From positions 64,240,372 through 64,304,371 of the forward strand of contig CM043953.1 in the NCBI GenBank assembly GCA_014529385.2: DNA of 64,000 nt, given 5' to 3'. Shown piece after piece: positions 21,960 through 34,364 of this stretch. Every line of letters starts with the position of its first letter. Within the stretch, counting starts at the first letter, position 1. A model generated the notes under the pieces. That model was not told the origin of the DNA, made no database searches, and worked only from the letters and a program-made list of their open reading frames with translations. The DNA comes from Adiantum capillus-veneris (taxonomy: Eukaryota > Streptophyta > Polypodiopsida > Polypodiales > Pteridaceae). The translations under genes and the position numbers were made by a program.

Positions 21960-23070
21960 CTAGTGTGGTTGATCACATTGTGGGGATCACTGAGCAACCT
22001 CCTGCTTCTTTATGGCATCAGCGTTTGGGCCATATGTCACTGAAAGGTTTGAAGTTGTTGGCACGTGCGGATTACATTCCCATTTCAGATTTTGGTGGTT
22101 TTGAGTTTTGTGAGCATTGCCTTTATGGTCGACATGCTTGGTCTTCTCATAAGAAGAGTGTTCCACACAGATCTTTGGAAAAGCTAGCTTTGGTGCATAG
22201 TGATGTATGTGGGCCGATGCCCAATGCTTCTCTTGGAGGTGCTATGTACTTTGTTACGTTCATTGATGATGCTAGCAGGAAGGTATGGGCATACCCCATT
22301 CGTAAGAAGGATATGGTGTTTGATATATTTAAGAAATGGTTGGCTCTTGTTGAGAACCAATCAGGTTGTAAGTTAAAGTGCTTACGTACGGACAATGGGG
22401 GTGAATTTATGTCTCATGCTTTCACTACATTATGTGTTGAGAAGGGTATACGGCGTGAGCTTAGTGCTCCCTATACACCTCCTCAAAATGGTGTGGCAGA
22501 GCGCATGAATAGGACTATACAGGAGAAAGTCCGTAGTATGCTTTCTATGGATGGTTTGTCAAATGGATTTTGGGTTGAAGCAGTTGCCACTTTTGTGCAT
22601 TTGATAAATCGTTCACCTAGTGTTCCTTTGGGCTTCAAAGTGCCTGAAGAGGTATGGACAGGTTTGCCACCTTCGTATGGTCACCTTCGTGTTTTTGGTT
22701 GTGAAGCTTATGTACATGTGCCTAAGGCAAAACGCAGCAAATTGGATCCAAAGAGCAAGAGATGTATCTTCTTGGGTTATGGTAGCTCTGGTGAGATGGG
22801 TTATCGATTGTGGGATCCTATTGACAGGAAGATTGTGCGCAGCCATGATGTTGTTTTTCATGAGGACTCTATGTATAGAGCATCACCGCGAACGGTTGAG
22901 GTTCGGCGTGTGATATTTGAGGAGGATGGTCATCAGTATGATGGTCCCATGGCTGCTCGTGGGCAGCCCATTGACCCTCAAGTGGGAGATCAGCCCTTGT
23001 TGGGAGATCATGTAGATGTGGGACAGCCAGATGCACCTTCTGCACTGTTTTTTGAGGCATTCAGAGCGGC
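21914..23070 (+). pseudogene. Copia integrase
   Basis: The GAG-pre-integrase zinc domain has H35 and H40 (WHQRLGH) and C66 and C69 (CEHC). The catalytic core has D97 (HSDVCGPM), D160 (RTDNGGEF) and E196 (NGVAERMNRT), with 35 residues between the second D and E, so the active site is intact. The Copia-type tail RVFGCEAYVHVP..RCIFLGY follows. The frame continues to a stop at 23125, but homology passes to another frame near 23050-23070. Confidence 0.94.
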
Positions 23071-24686
23071 GTACAAGACAGCCTCAGTGTTTTGTGCCTT
23101 CTATGGATTATGTATTGTTGACTGATTGCGGGGAGCCATCATGTTATGATGAGGCCATGTCTAGTGTTGACAAGCTCAAGTGGGAGAAGGCTATGCAGTC
23201 AGAGATGGATTCGTTGATCCAAAATGAAACGTGGGAGCTTACTCCTTTGCCAAAGGGTAAGAAGGCACTACCATGCAAGTGGGTTTACAAGATAAAATTG
23301 TGTTCAATGGATGCAAAGCCTAGGTACAAAGCAAGGCTTGTGGCTAAAGGATTCAAGCAACAGAAGGGCATTGATTTTGATGAGATCTTCTCCCCAATGG
23401 TGAAGATGTCTACTTTGCGTATGTTGTTTGCTTTGGTAGCTACAGAAGACATGGAGTTGAAGCAAATGGATGTAAAGACAGCTTTCCTACATCCGGACTT
23501 GCACGAGGATTTGTACATGGAGCAACCAAGTGGGTTTGTTATTCATGGTTCAAAGAAGATGGTATGCCGGCTTCTTAAGACCTTGTATGGGCTGAAGCAA
23601 TCATCTCGTGAATGGTATCGTAATTTTGATGCATTCATGAGTTCATTGGGCTATGTACGCAGTTATGAGGACCCATTCCTCTATACTCGCAAGGCTGCAG
23701 ATAGTAGTCTTATTGTTTTGGTTTTGTATGTGGATGACATGCTGATCGCAGGGAAGTGTATTTCTGATGTGGATGCCTTGAAACATAGGCTACATGAGAC
23801 CTTTTCCATGAAGGATCTTAGGGATGCCAGTCATATTTTGGGTATGCGGATCACTCGTGATCGTTCTCGCAGGATGCTCTTTCTTAGTCAGAAAGAGTAC
23901 ATTGACAGGGTGCTTGAGCGTTTTCATATGGAAGGGGGGAAGGCCATTAGTACCCCATTGCCTCCATATGTAAAACTCATCCATGATGATTGCCCTCAGA
24001 CAGATTTGGAGACTACAGAGATGTCTCAGATTCCCTATGTTTCAGTTGTTGGTTCCTTGATGTATGCCATGGTGGCTACGCGTCCAGATCTTGCTCATGC
24101 AGTTGGTGTGGTTAGCAGGTACATGTCTAACCCAGGCAAGCGTCATTGGGATGCAGTGAGAGGTATTCTCAGATACTTGAGAGTAACTTCAGAGTTGTCC
24201 CTATGTTATGGTGAGAAGGATATGTCTGTTTGCGGATATACAGATTCAGACTATGCAGGGTCAGTGGACTCGAGGAAGTCTACTAGCAGTTATGTGTTCA
24301 TAGTTGCAGGTGGACCGGTTTCGTGGGCATCACGTTTACAGCCATGCGTTGCTTTGAGCACTATAGAGGCTGAATATATGGCTGCCACTGAGGCTGCCAA
24401 GGAGGCCGTATGGCTCTCACGACTAGTGGGAGATCTTGGTATGGCTGGTGATGCTCCGATTCTACATTGTGATAGCCAGAGTGCCATAGCATTGGCACGG
24501 AATCCTGTCTTCCATGTGAAGACAAAGCACATTGAGGTGAGGTATCACTTCATACGAGAGGTGCTAGAGGACAAGCGCATAGAGCTTGTCAAGGTACACA
24601 CTGATGATAACCCTGCTGATCTACTCACGAAGTCGTTAGCCTCACAGCGGTTTGCACACTGCAGATCGCTGATGGGTATGGCTTGA
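23050..24686 (+). CDS. Copia reverse transcriptase and RNase H
   Basis: Open to the stop at 24686. RT blocks: WELTPLPKGKKALPCKWVYK near 73-92, MDVKTAFLHPDL near 151, LYGLKQSSREW near 190 and the catalytic LYVDDMLIAG near 237-246. RNase H shows TDSDYAG, ALSTIEAEYMA, HCDSQSAI and HIEVRYHFIRE in the usual order. All key acidic residues are present, so this half looks functional. The N-terminal ATG of the longest frame (23016) is not the natural start; the domain belongs to the polyprotein. Confidence 0.95.
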
Positions 24687-24730
24687 CTTCTTTTGCTGTA
24701 CTTTGGCCACTTTAAAGGCACACTGCCTTT

Positions 24731-24741
24731 AAGTGGGAGAT
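24731..24741 (+). promoter_or_regulatory. Copia polypurine tract
   Basis: AAGTGGGAGAT ends directly at the 3' LTR start TGTTGGG. Confidence 0.9.
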
Positions 24742-24926
24742 TGTTGGGTTAAAGGCCCGTGTGCCCAGCTGCCCGTTGTTTAGCCGCCCATGTACAGCCA
24801 TTCATTTACTCATTCATAATAACTATACTCACAACTACACATTGTAGTGTGAGTACCGCCCCGCCACACACTGCGTCTATCTCCTTCTTCGTGCTGGCTC
24901 TCTGTGTGTGCTCTCCGATCCCAACA
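24742..24926 (+). repeat. Copia 3' LTR (185 bp)
   Basis: Same length and ends as the 5' LTR, followed by TACAA, the second copy of the target duplication. Confidence 0.96.
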
Positions 24927-25070
24927 TACAATAGAATTAAAATATGAGCATCAAAGTAAATGATGTTGGGTAGAACTTCTCTGATGCAGGATTCGGTCCA
25001 TTGTAGAGGCTAGCCAAAGACATTGCACGTGTGCCTGTCTCAATTATTAAAGAATGCAATGCATGCACGC

Positions 25071-25116
25071 GGGGGGGGGGGGGGTGCAGTGCAATTCTTT
25101 TCATGGCATTTGGGTT

Positions 25117-25172
<56 letters not shown>
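25071..25172. repeat. Poly-G (25071-25084) and (GA)n (25117-25172) tracts
   Basis: A 14-base G run and a GA run of about 55 bases lie in host sequence just right of the Copia insertion. Confidence 0.97.
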
Positions 25173-25175
<3 letters not shown>

Positions 25176-25424
25176 GAGTAGAGTGGATGAAACACAATGG
25201 GAGAGATGGAAACTTGTGAGTGGCAAGCTCAACTACCAATAAAGGACAACCACAATAAATCTCTTAGTTAACATTACCACTACGGCCCTCCACTTAATTA
25301 CAAATTTAGAACACTTGACAATAAGCATTTCTCTTTGTTCAAAAAAGAATGGTAAAACTGATTGTTCATAGCGGTTTTAAAAAATGATTAATGTCCACAC
25401 AATGCGAGGTGTTGTCTGAAATAT

Positions 25425-27330
25425 CTACTCTAGGTCAGTGGCGGGTGGATAATGTTTGGATAGAGATGCTACCTTTAGGGCACGATCCACCTCATTTGCC
25501 ACTTTCTTGTCTTGCTCCTGCATCTTTCTTAGTCGATGGGCTTGCATTCCAAGAACAGAGTGTAGTTTGGTGGATAACTCTTTGTTGCTCTCAAGTATGG
25601 TCATCATACGGCCCATCTGGCTCCCCAACAAAGCCAACACCCTACAGTTTACCATGTACTAGACAACAACGTCGTTCTCATTTGTAGATTGTGCGAGCAA
25701 TTGCCAAACAAACCAATGGCCACATTCCATACCCCTTCACACCAAACAAAAGTCAAAGCAAGCAGAAAAACTTTATTTAGAGTAAGTGGACGTCAAAGTG
25801 TACCTCGCATAGGTGTCCCATCCACCTCTTTCGTCTAATCATCCTCCTCCAATGAATCGAACCAGGCATCATCTAACGATATGTTAATGGACTCTAATGT
25901 CCAAGTGTGCTCTTTTCTCATTGCATACACCAACATTGTGTGCACATTCCTACTTTCCTTCTTACATATCTGTGTCTTACAAACAACCACGTTTACGTGG
26001 TCTTCACGCCATCCAGCAGCAGCAACGATATCACGCACCATTCCATAATTGTTTGATTGGCAAACAACTACAAGCACACCTTTCTCATTGGCTATTGCCA
26101 GTGCGAGTCGAGTGAGATGTCCAAATTAGCATGCGTCCATTTTGTTCCAATCTGGCACTTGAGAATCGCACAGTCCAAACACAGGTGCATTGGTTGGCAA
26201 AAACAAAAAGGAAGCGTTCATTGCAGAATCAACTGCTCTGTCTTGTCCGAGCTGAAATGCACAATTTGAATACGGTTGCCGTTGCTATCAGCAAAAACCC
26301 TCAAATAGATCAAGCCAAATCTTGCAGCACACAACAACTTCCACTAAAGAAGGCCTCGTACCGGTAGACAGGTATGTAACTAACAACAGGTTCGAGACAT
26401 GCAATATTTTTGTTTCTAGACTTGTTGCAAATTCAATCACTTCCTTTACAGACATTCCACTTCTTGTTCCTGAACACCACAAAGATATCAACAAAAATGT
26501 GAATCAAGACTTTTAATCCTATGAATGTCAACAACACTCACATTTTTTCTTCATATGAGCCACTCTTTGCAAGCGTGACACTTCCCCAGAATGCTCCATC
26601 TGCACAACAATATAGAATTGATTACTGAAAATCAGCTCGAATGAAGGGATAGGTAGAAGGTCTCACTGAAACAATCTACTTTAATACATGAGATATTGTA
26701 TCAAATTCCTCCCCCTGAGGCATTTGCACACTAGACTCTGCCACTGTGGACATTTGTGCTCCACGTGCTCTTTCTTTGCTATCCTTCACAGTGTCATTGT
26801 AGGCCTTCTCCTTGTTTGGAGGGAAGCTCCCTTCATCATAATCCAAGAACTAGGGTAAATCATAGTTATTTTTTCTCCTCAAGTTGTGGGTTATCTGATT
26901 TGGGTTAAAAACATGCTCCACTTTCTCAATTTCGAGCATTGTTTGCACGCTCTTGACACCTTTTATGGTAAACTTGCGCTTCCGCAACCATCTAACACAA
27001 GCAATAGCATTGTAAGTAGAAAATTTAGATTGTTTTTCTCAATATAAATATCTAGTGTGCATACATGCAAATACATCTTTTCCCTGTGTCTGCCAGTGCC
27101 TTGCAAACCTTAGATTGTGATCCTTTTTTCATAAGACCTAGCTCATAAGCAAAGGTCTTTCCCCTATGTATCAGTTTAGCATCCTCGATGAACGAGTCAA
27201 GGTAAGACCCATAATTGATTTCAAATGTATACTCCGGATACTGCTGTATACATTCTCAACCTCTTTCACAATGGATGACAAATTGAACCTTGATCTGCAA
27301 CCACTCTTGAAAGACAACATATTCTCTTCT
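25425..27330 (-). pseudogene. Decayed multi-exon gene-like block, unknown family
   Basis: Several minus-strand pieces have protein-like composition and lie in one order. From upstream: near 27250-27050, EINYGSYLDSFIEDAKL followed by IHRGKTFAYELGLMKKGSQ; near 26850-26690, FLDYDEGSFPPNKEKAYND; 26077-25835, VLVVVCQSNNYGMVRDIV to DDAWFDSLEEDD; and 25655-25425, a Q/K/E-rich helix ending ATDLE. A TAG at about 25660 interrupts the last piece. Intervening sequence could be introns. No domain was recognised. It may be a host gene relic or a gene fragment carried by a transposon. Confidence 0.3.
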
Positions 27331-27360
27331 GTCAATAAAACATTAAATATGTCAATTAAT

Positions 27361-27381
27361 CCCCCCCCCCCCCCCCCCCCC
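27361..27381. repeat. Poly-C tract (21 bp)
   Basis: Uninterrupted C run between the two decayed minus-strand blocks. Confidence 0.97.
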
Positions 27382-27535
27382 TAACTAGAGAGAATAAAAA
27401 TTGATAGCCAAGAGAGCATAAAATTAGCCCCCGAGCAGCCTCAAGCATATGTTCATGAAAGTGATAATAAACTAAAATAGCAATATGTCGTATTTCTAGA
27501 GGTAAAGTATCCACCCAAAGACACAAAGAAGTTTC

Positions 27536-28350
27536 TTAGAAATTATTGGAGTACATATAGACCCTCTCTGCAAGGGATAATCCTTTTGTTCTTGCCACCA
27601 GAGATGAGTTAGAGCGCTTGTTTGAGTCTACGAGAGCCAAAGAAATCTGTTGAAGCTCAAAAGAGAGATCAATAGACAAAAGATGTTTAGCTTGTAAAGT
27701 TGTGGTTCTACACTGTTCCACGACTTCCACAGGAATGCTGCATAGTTTGGCCAAAGAATTGATCAAAAAAGGTGCACAATGGTTGATAAGCTCAAAGATT
27801 CCAAAGTTGGTTGTCGAGCAACTCAACTTTTCTAGGGGGAATGAGAGGGACAACACTGGAGAAGATATGTGAAATAGACTTTTCAGGCTTAAATGATGAC
27901 AGAGTGCCTGCAAGGGTTGAGAGGGCTTCTTGCACTTGTGGATCAAGGAGATCAAAGTCTAAGAGAGGGTTGATTACATTTTCAAATTGTTTTATTTTTA
28001 AAGGCAAGACAGAGATGTTATTAATAAAATATAGTTTATTTACAATAGTAGGGAGAGATGAAAAGTAAAATTCCAAATCAGAACTATCTTGAGTATGAAT
28101 AAATGGACCATTAGGTAGGAAATTCTCAAATAGAGAAAGAAGGTTAGAAGGATCTTTTTAGAAGATGCAAGGAGAGAAACCCAATTATTAACCAAAGCAA
28201 TGTTAAGCACCAATAAAGACCCACTAGATAAAGCTTTAGATTCAAATTCTAAAAGTCTTTTATGGAACTCGGGTGCTTTGAAACATGAGAGAATACATTG
28301 TGTGGTCGTAGGTGGAATTGGTATCCTCCGTTTGCTAGTATAGCCCAATT
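27536..28350 (-). pseudogene. Decayed single gene-like block, unknown family
   Basis: Three overlapping minus-strand frames (28348-28040, 28076-27792, 27955-27536) join into one plausible sequence if two frameshifts are allowed, near 28150 and 27800. It is leucine- and serine-rich, with segments such as LLDFDLLDPQVQEALSTLAG and PVEVVEQCRTTTLQAKHLL that look like helical-repeat protein. No family was recognised. The shared direction with the block at 25425-27330 means the two could be parts of one gene. Confidence 0.3.
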
Positions 28351-30056
28351 TTTTTAGGGAGGAGATCCATCCTACCTGCTATAAGGAAATTCATATTAGT
28401 GAATGTTTATGTAATTAATATAATTTAATTATACAGGATCACTCGACCAAGAGTGATCGGGGAGGCAGTATGGTGTGTGTGTTTATTATGAAAATCCCCT
28501 TTAATATACAAATTATATTAGACCCAACAAAGCAAAAAACACTTGTGCATATGCCAAATCATTTTTATTAATAATGATCAGATTACAACATTTTGGTATA
28601 AAGGTTGTGGCAACGAATCCTCTAAGGAACAAGACTAAAGTTTATACCTGTCACCATCCAACAAGTTCAGATGTATTAGGACACACCCTGACATTGTGGG
28701 AATACAGATACGATACAATCGTAGTCGCTTGTTATCGCTGTCAATCCCAAGAAAAAACCTCGCACACTAAAATGACATGTGTCCTGATCTTGTTTTTTAT
28801 GCTATAAGATCATTTTTTCATTGATAGCTGCCCTTTTGGCTGGGTCTGTATAGACATGCATCCTAGCTATGAGTTTGATTTGGTATTAGTTTTTTCCTGA
28901 AACACATACTACGCATGAGATATTGGTTATCATTGGAAAGTGTTATAAAAATTAACATAAAGTTAGCAACCTATCCTATGTTCATTGAAGGCATCAAATT
29001 AATGAAATATGATTTATATGATTAACAAAGGAAAAAAAACCATGTGAAATACTTCCTACTCACTGTTGCTAAACAAAAAGAAAATTGAGTAATCATATAC
29101 ATCCCTATCAATGCAAGAGTACATTCCTCTATTTAAGTCAATATAAGGGACAAATTCCATTACCATAAGATGTCATAATACTCCTGGCTTTCGGAACATG
29201 TTACCGCAAAGCATCATATAAACCAAAAAAAATTAACAGCATTTTGTTTGTATTTAGCATATATTGTAAAAAAACCATGTATCAACAATATGTACATTTA
29301 TCCAATCCAACTTGGATTGTAATTTAATCCAGTAGAAAGTGTCAATACTCAACTATGTTTAAAAATCATTTTTGATATATATTTGTCCAATCAAATTTGG
29401 AAATATTTGGCACTTATTGATATTGAGACCAGGAAATGTTATATCTCACCCGTTTATCTAAAACTTGAGGCTTTTTTGTGCTACCGATATGATTATATGA
29501 AAGCAAGCCAATATATTACAAATGCATCCTAATTTTAAATGCTGCTACATGTATATACATTCAACCAATCCAGTATATGTAGTGCTTCAAAAAAGACAAA
29601 AAATTGTTGTATACTACCCCAGCTGCATGTAAAAAGATCAGATACTTTCATCTCATGGTTATCCCAAAGCACATGGTAATTATAAAAAATCCGTTTTTTG
29701 ATGTTGTTATGCGATAGATTGTCATACTGAAAATGATTCAAAAAAAATCGTAATCTATTCCTTATGCCACTATAAGGGCAACAAACCAAGTGATGAATTC
29801 GAGATATACACAAGCAGCAATAAAACCATCTTTTATACATTCATGATGTATCAATGAGTAAATATTAGATCTCAGAAGGCACAGAGACCTACCTGATGGT
29901 TTGAAGTGGCCACCATATGTGTGAAATATTGTAGCAGGAGCTATCAGATATAGCATATGCAACCGTAACAAAAGGAAATACAACAAGGAGAATTGGTCTC
30001 CTGAGCTTGCCAGATTGTATGAGCAGAGAATTAAATACCGATGGGGAACACCATGC

Positions 30057-30058
<2 letters not shown>
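28351..30058. other. No gene seen
   Basis: AT-rich sequence with frequent stops in all frames and no long repeats. Confidence 0.5.

Positions 30059-30150
<92 letters not shown>
30059..30150. repeat. (GT)46 microsatellite
   Basis: Perfect GT repeat of 92 bp that grades into GCGCGTGCGTGCGC, an alternating purine-pyrimidine stretch able to adopt Z-DNA. Confidence 0.98.
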
Positions 30151-30155
<5 letters not shown>

Positions 30156-30930
30156 TGCGTGCGCGTGCACGCACATGCGCTTGTGAGTGTGTGTGCTTGA
30201 GCATGTACGTGAGTGTGTGCGTGACTGTGAATAGATGGGTGTGATTGTGTGTAATCCGTATGCAAAGTATTGCAGGCTATACGAGCAGAACAATGCTTTG
30301 TAGAGACAGGTGTGTGATTTTCTGCCAGATCATAGTAGGGAAGGCATGCAAATACTCATATGTATTTATTAGCACAAACCAGAGTAGCATAAAGAAGTTT
30401 GAGCCACTGGGAGTGTGGTGAGCCATATATAAGGCCTACTTTATTTAGGATGGAGAACCGCTATATATATTTAGCTGGCCAGCTTAGCCATAGTCCCCAC
30501 ATGCATGTTACAAGCTAAGTACGGAGCACCCAAATTAGAAATGCAATTAAAAAGGTACATTAGAGGTTTGCATCAAGCCATGTCTATTTACAAGGTATGC
30601 CCAAATTTGCAAATAATAAATAACCACGGCTTATTGTAATAACCGAACTTCGATAACCTTCCGGTCATATACTGCTCAAAGAATTGCTTGAGGATATCGT
30701 ACCTCCAGAAGGAGTATTTTTTTGGCACAAAAGTACATATAATTAATCATGTTACCATCACATACTACTTTGCAAAAATGGTAGCCGGAGTAACCCAACA
30801 TAATGTATTACAGTCGTTATTCAACATACCGGATTTTAGGGTCCGACATTTGTTAGGATATGCAGTATGATTGCATAAAAGGGTGATATTCTGATAAGCA
30901 ATTAGGATCCACGATTTTCTACTCCTTCTT
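30151..30930. other. No gene seen
   Basis: No recognisable coding pattern before the start of the Gypsy fragment. Confidence 0.5.
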
Positions 30931-30933
30931 GGA

Positions 30934-32608
30934 ATGATCACAAGCTACTCAACTCTCAACATTGCTATGTTGAGATGGATTTCCTACATAAAGTCCTTAA
31001 ATCCAAAATTTAAACATATTGTAGGCAAAGATAATCTAGTTGCGGATATGCTTTCAAGAGCAAAGTATGAAAATGAAGACGACATAGTTGTTGAGGGCGA
31101 TGATCTAGGCACAAGGTTCTATAGTATCTCTCATGCCAAGGGTGATCATGTTTGCCTATCAAATGCACTTGAGTCATTTATAGAGGACCTTTATCAAGGT
31201 GATTGGCTTCTCATTGGACTCTATCTGAGCACTTTGACAACGCAAGAAGGTCGGACTGATCAAGACTTCAAAAGAATACAGAGAAAGGCCTATGGACACT
31301 TTTTGAAAGATGGGTACTTATGGAAGCATCCGAAACAAAGAAATGAATTGCCGTTGAGAGTTGTGAATGATAAGGATGCTCAAAATGAGCTTATGAAAAA
31401 GTTTCATGAGAGTCTTTATGCTAGACATAGAGGTGTATGGGCTACTTTTACTAAAATGAAAGAGAGGTATTGGTGGAAAGATATGTATAAAGATGTATCT
31501 CACTTTGTGGAGTCTTGTGAAACCTGTCAAATGTATTCAAATGTACGTCATCGTGATGGATTTCACCCTACGGACTCATTGGCCATGCACTATAAGTGGG
31601 TAGTAGATATGGTTACAATGCCATTGGCTTATGGAAAATGTGATACATAGTGCTTGCACGGGAAGATTTAACAAACCAAGTTGAAGGTCGTGCTCTAAGA
31701 ACAAAAAGCACAGAAGGGATATGTAAGTCCTCTTGGATGATGTAATTAGCCATTATGGCTGTGTTGGGAAAATAATAGCAGACATGGGTGAGTTGGATGC
31801 CGACAAAGCTAGGGAATTTTTCTCTATGTTGGGCATTAAACTTGCTCTCACTACTGCATATAATCCTGAGGGAAATGGTAAATCAGAGCGTGGGCATCCT
31901 CTTATCATTAAAGCTTTGGCTAAGGCCTGCAAAGGTAGAATGGGAGAGTGGCCTAGGTTATTGCCTTATGCTTTATGGGCTAATCGTACAACTCATAGCT
32001 TAGTTACTAGTTATATGCTTTTTGAGTTGATGTATGGTCAGAAACCTATAATGCCAATTGAGGATGTAATTACCACATGGAATGTATAGCCTTGGGAAGA
32101 TGGAATGAGTAGGGATGACCTTCTTGCTTTGCGCATACAACAATTAGAAAGAAGGCCTGAAGATATTGAGAATGTAGCAACACGATTGAAAGATGAAAGG
32201 TTAAAGAATAAAGACAAATTTGATAAGAGGCATAGGCCCATACCTAAAGCTATTGAGGAAGGTGATTGGGTGTTTGTGTATGAAAATAGTCTTGACATCC
32301 ATCATTCAACAATACAAAAGATTTCAAAGAGATGTTTTGGTCCTTATCTCGTTCAACATGTACATGGGAATGCAACTTATACCTTGCATGAGTTGGACGG
32401 GACAGAAATAAAGATTCCCATCGCATGGAAAAGAATCAAGTTATTCAAAAGAAGAGATGATACAAATCCCTTTGATTCATAGGAAAGTCAAAATGAAGGC
32501 TTTGATGAAAATTTTATGGATGTGGATGAAGAAAGAGAGGATGTTGCGTTAGATTTCATTGAAAGCGATGATGACATCGACCTGTACATGGACTTAAATG
32601 AAGATTGA
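30934..32608 (+). pseudogene. Second Gypsy lineage: RNase H end and integrase, 5'-truncated
   Basis: The sequence opens at the end of RNase H (MLRWISYIKSLNPKF, DNLVADMLSRA). The integrase zinc domain shows FHES..ARHRG and CETCQ. The core has D in VVDMVTMP, D in IIADMGELDADKAREFF and E in PEGNGKSERGHP. Frames are 30934-31650, 31733-32089 and 32105-32482, with shifts near 31655 and 31725 and a TAG near 32087. After a TAG at 32480-32482 the frame stays open to 32608 with an acidic tail (ESDDDIDLYMDLNED). RT, protease and gag are absent, so this is a truncated copy. The integrase differs from the chromovirus type and belongs to a separate Gypsy lineage. Confidence 0.88.
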
Positions 32609-32660
32609 ACCTGGTGCAAAAAGATAAGTGTGGCACATGCCGGAGGACGTGTAGGTTTGA

Positions 32661-33480
32661 AGGGGGTGGATGTCGTGTCGTGGTATGTGCATAATGTGAA
32701 AATAAAAATATATAACTCACTCGTAATTTTTTTGATGTGTAGGACCAAATGCTACAATATACATAGTGTGATATATGCGAAAACGGATGCCATGGTTGTA
32801 GGCGTTACATACCTTGTCATGCAGGCGAGGCCGGGGACGTGGCATCGTTGCATGTTTTAACACATTAAATCATGCCTAATTTGCTTTAGGAATGTAAAAA
32901 TGTCAAGTGTTTCAAAGTGGCACGCTCGTTTTTCCTAGAAAGTTCAATGCGGGCGATCTCGGCCAAAAATAGCAGGTTTCATACTCAAATGTGAAATACG
33001 TGTCCAAAGTGCTTATCAAGTGGAAAAATGAGGTTCAATGTTAAATTTGAGCTAAAAGGGATTTTCCCACAAAAATATGGATTTTTTCCAGCTTGTTTGG
33101 ACATTTTACGGACAAAAAGGGGCATTTTTGGGCCAAAAAAAGACTACAAATGGTCATAGAATGGTAAAAAATTGCCTAAAAATAGCACAAAATGGCTCAA
33201 AATGCCACATCAATGATAGTGCTGTTGTTTTTCAAGTTGAGAAAGAACTTATAGGGCCAAGAATGAGCTCATTTTGGCATATAAGCAAGGATATACAACC
33301 ATTCCAATCCAAGGTGCTAGTGTAGTCTCGTGCTGCTTCCACTTCATGTTCAAGGCTGTGAGGCCTCCAATTAGGGTTTTCCCTCCTAAAATAACTACTT
33401 GTCCTTCTCCAATGAAGTTATGAAGCTTCCATGAAATGGTCACTACGAAGAATCAAAGTGTCAATTTAGGGTTTTTAACA
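32661..33480 (+). repeat. Possible PPT and 3' LTR of the second Gypsy fragment
   Basis: AGGGGGTGGA at 32661-32670 is followed by TGTCGTGTCG, a plausible PPT-LTR junction 50 bases after the pol stop. The right end of the LTR was not found, because no second LTR exists in the window for comparison, so the end given is only a guess. Confidence 0.35.
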
Positions 33481-34222
33481 GGTCGAAAGAGCATTGCATT
33501 TGGGCAATTGGGAGTGAAGCTACACCTAATCTTCACACACACAAGAGTTTTGAGTTAATCTTGGTTCTTTTTCAAATGGAGATTTATGGCTGGAGTTTTT
33601 TTCTTTTTGATCAATCTGTTTTTAGGTTCAAATCATCTACGTCTTGCTTGATTTTGCTACAAATCCTCACAGTCAGAGATGCAACGCTTTCCTAGCCACA
33701 CAACGTACTTCTTGACACCACGTTACAAACTAGTATCACTACGATGTGCCATACTTATCATAGGAAACTACTCAGTCGCATTACCGACCAAGTGTCCATG
33801 ATAAGCACCATTTCGAAGAATGGCCTTGCACTCATATGCACCCCTCGTATAGCGGGTTGCACACATCAAGCTACACACTACAATTGTGTGCAGTTGCTCG
33901 CACGAGCACACACACCCACTCACACCCACACATACAAATTGGATAACCTGTGAGTGAGAAGATGGCCAGGAAATATATCCCAAAGGGCCCATCGGGGCCA
34001 CTTATATAAAGGAAAATGTAGCCCGTCAGGCTTATTGAACGACCCCGACGGATACTGTCGAATATTGGAGATACCCGTCGGGGTAAGAAAAAAACTCGAT
34101 GGAATTTTGGCAGGTTCCCAAGTCACCTCAAACTGGCAATTTTGTGAACATGAGAAGTGTTAACATGTTCACAAGTGTTATTACCCAAAAAAAGCTATGA
34201 TCACGTAATTATGAAATCCTTG
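33481..34222. other. No gene seen
   Basis: Mixed sequence with a short CACAC-rich stretch near 33905-33935 and no convincing frame. Confidence 0.5.
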
Positions 34223-34225
34223 AAC

Positions 34226-34295
<70 letters not shown>

Positions 34296-34309
34296 CCAAT
34301 ATATTGGTA

Positions 34310-34364
<55 letters not shown>

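Larger units (their letters stand above)
19284..24926 (+). mobile_element. Ty1/Copia LTR retrotransposon, 5.64 kb, near-complete
   Basis: Two 185-bp LTRs (19284-19468, 24742-24926) with TGTTGG..CCAACA ends are flanked by the duplication TACAA (19279-19283, 24927-24931). A tRNA-Met PBS and a PPT are in place. Internal order is gag, protease, integrase, RT, RNase H, which defines Copia. The style of gag (IEKLDGANFSYW) and the short LTRs suggest a Tnt1/Tork-like lineage, not proven. The LTRs differ at four positions, all transitions, so insertion is recent. Three apparent frameshifts interrupt the polyprotein. Confidence 0.96.

Noticed and set aside
29762-30293. His-Thr-rich frames of over 130 codons on the minus strand
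   Set aside because: These are artefacts of the (GT)46 tract.
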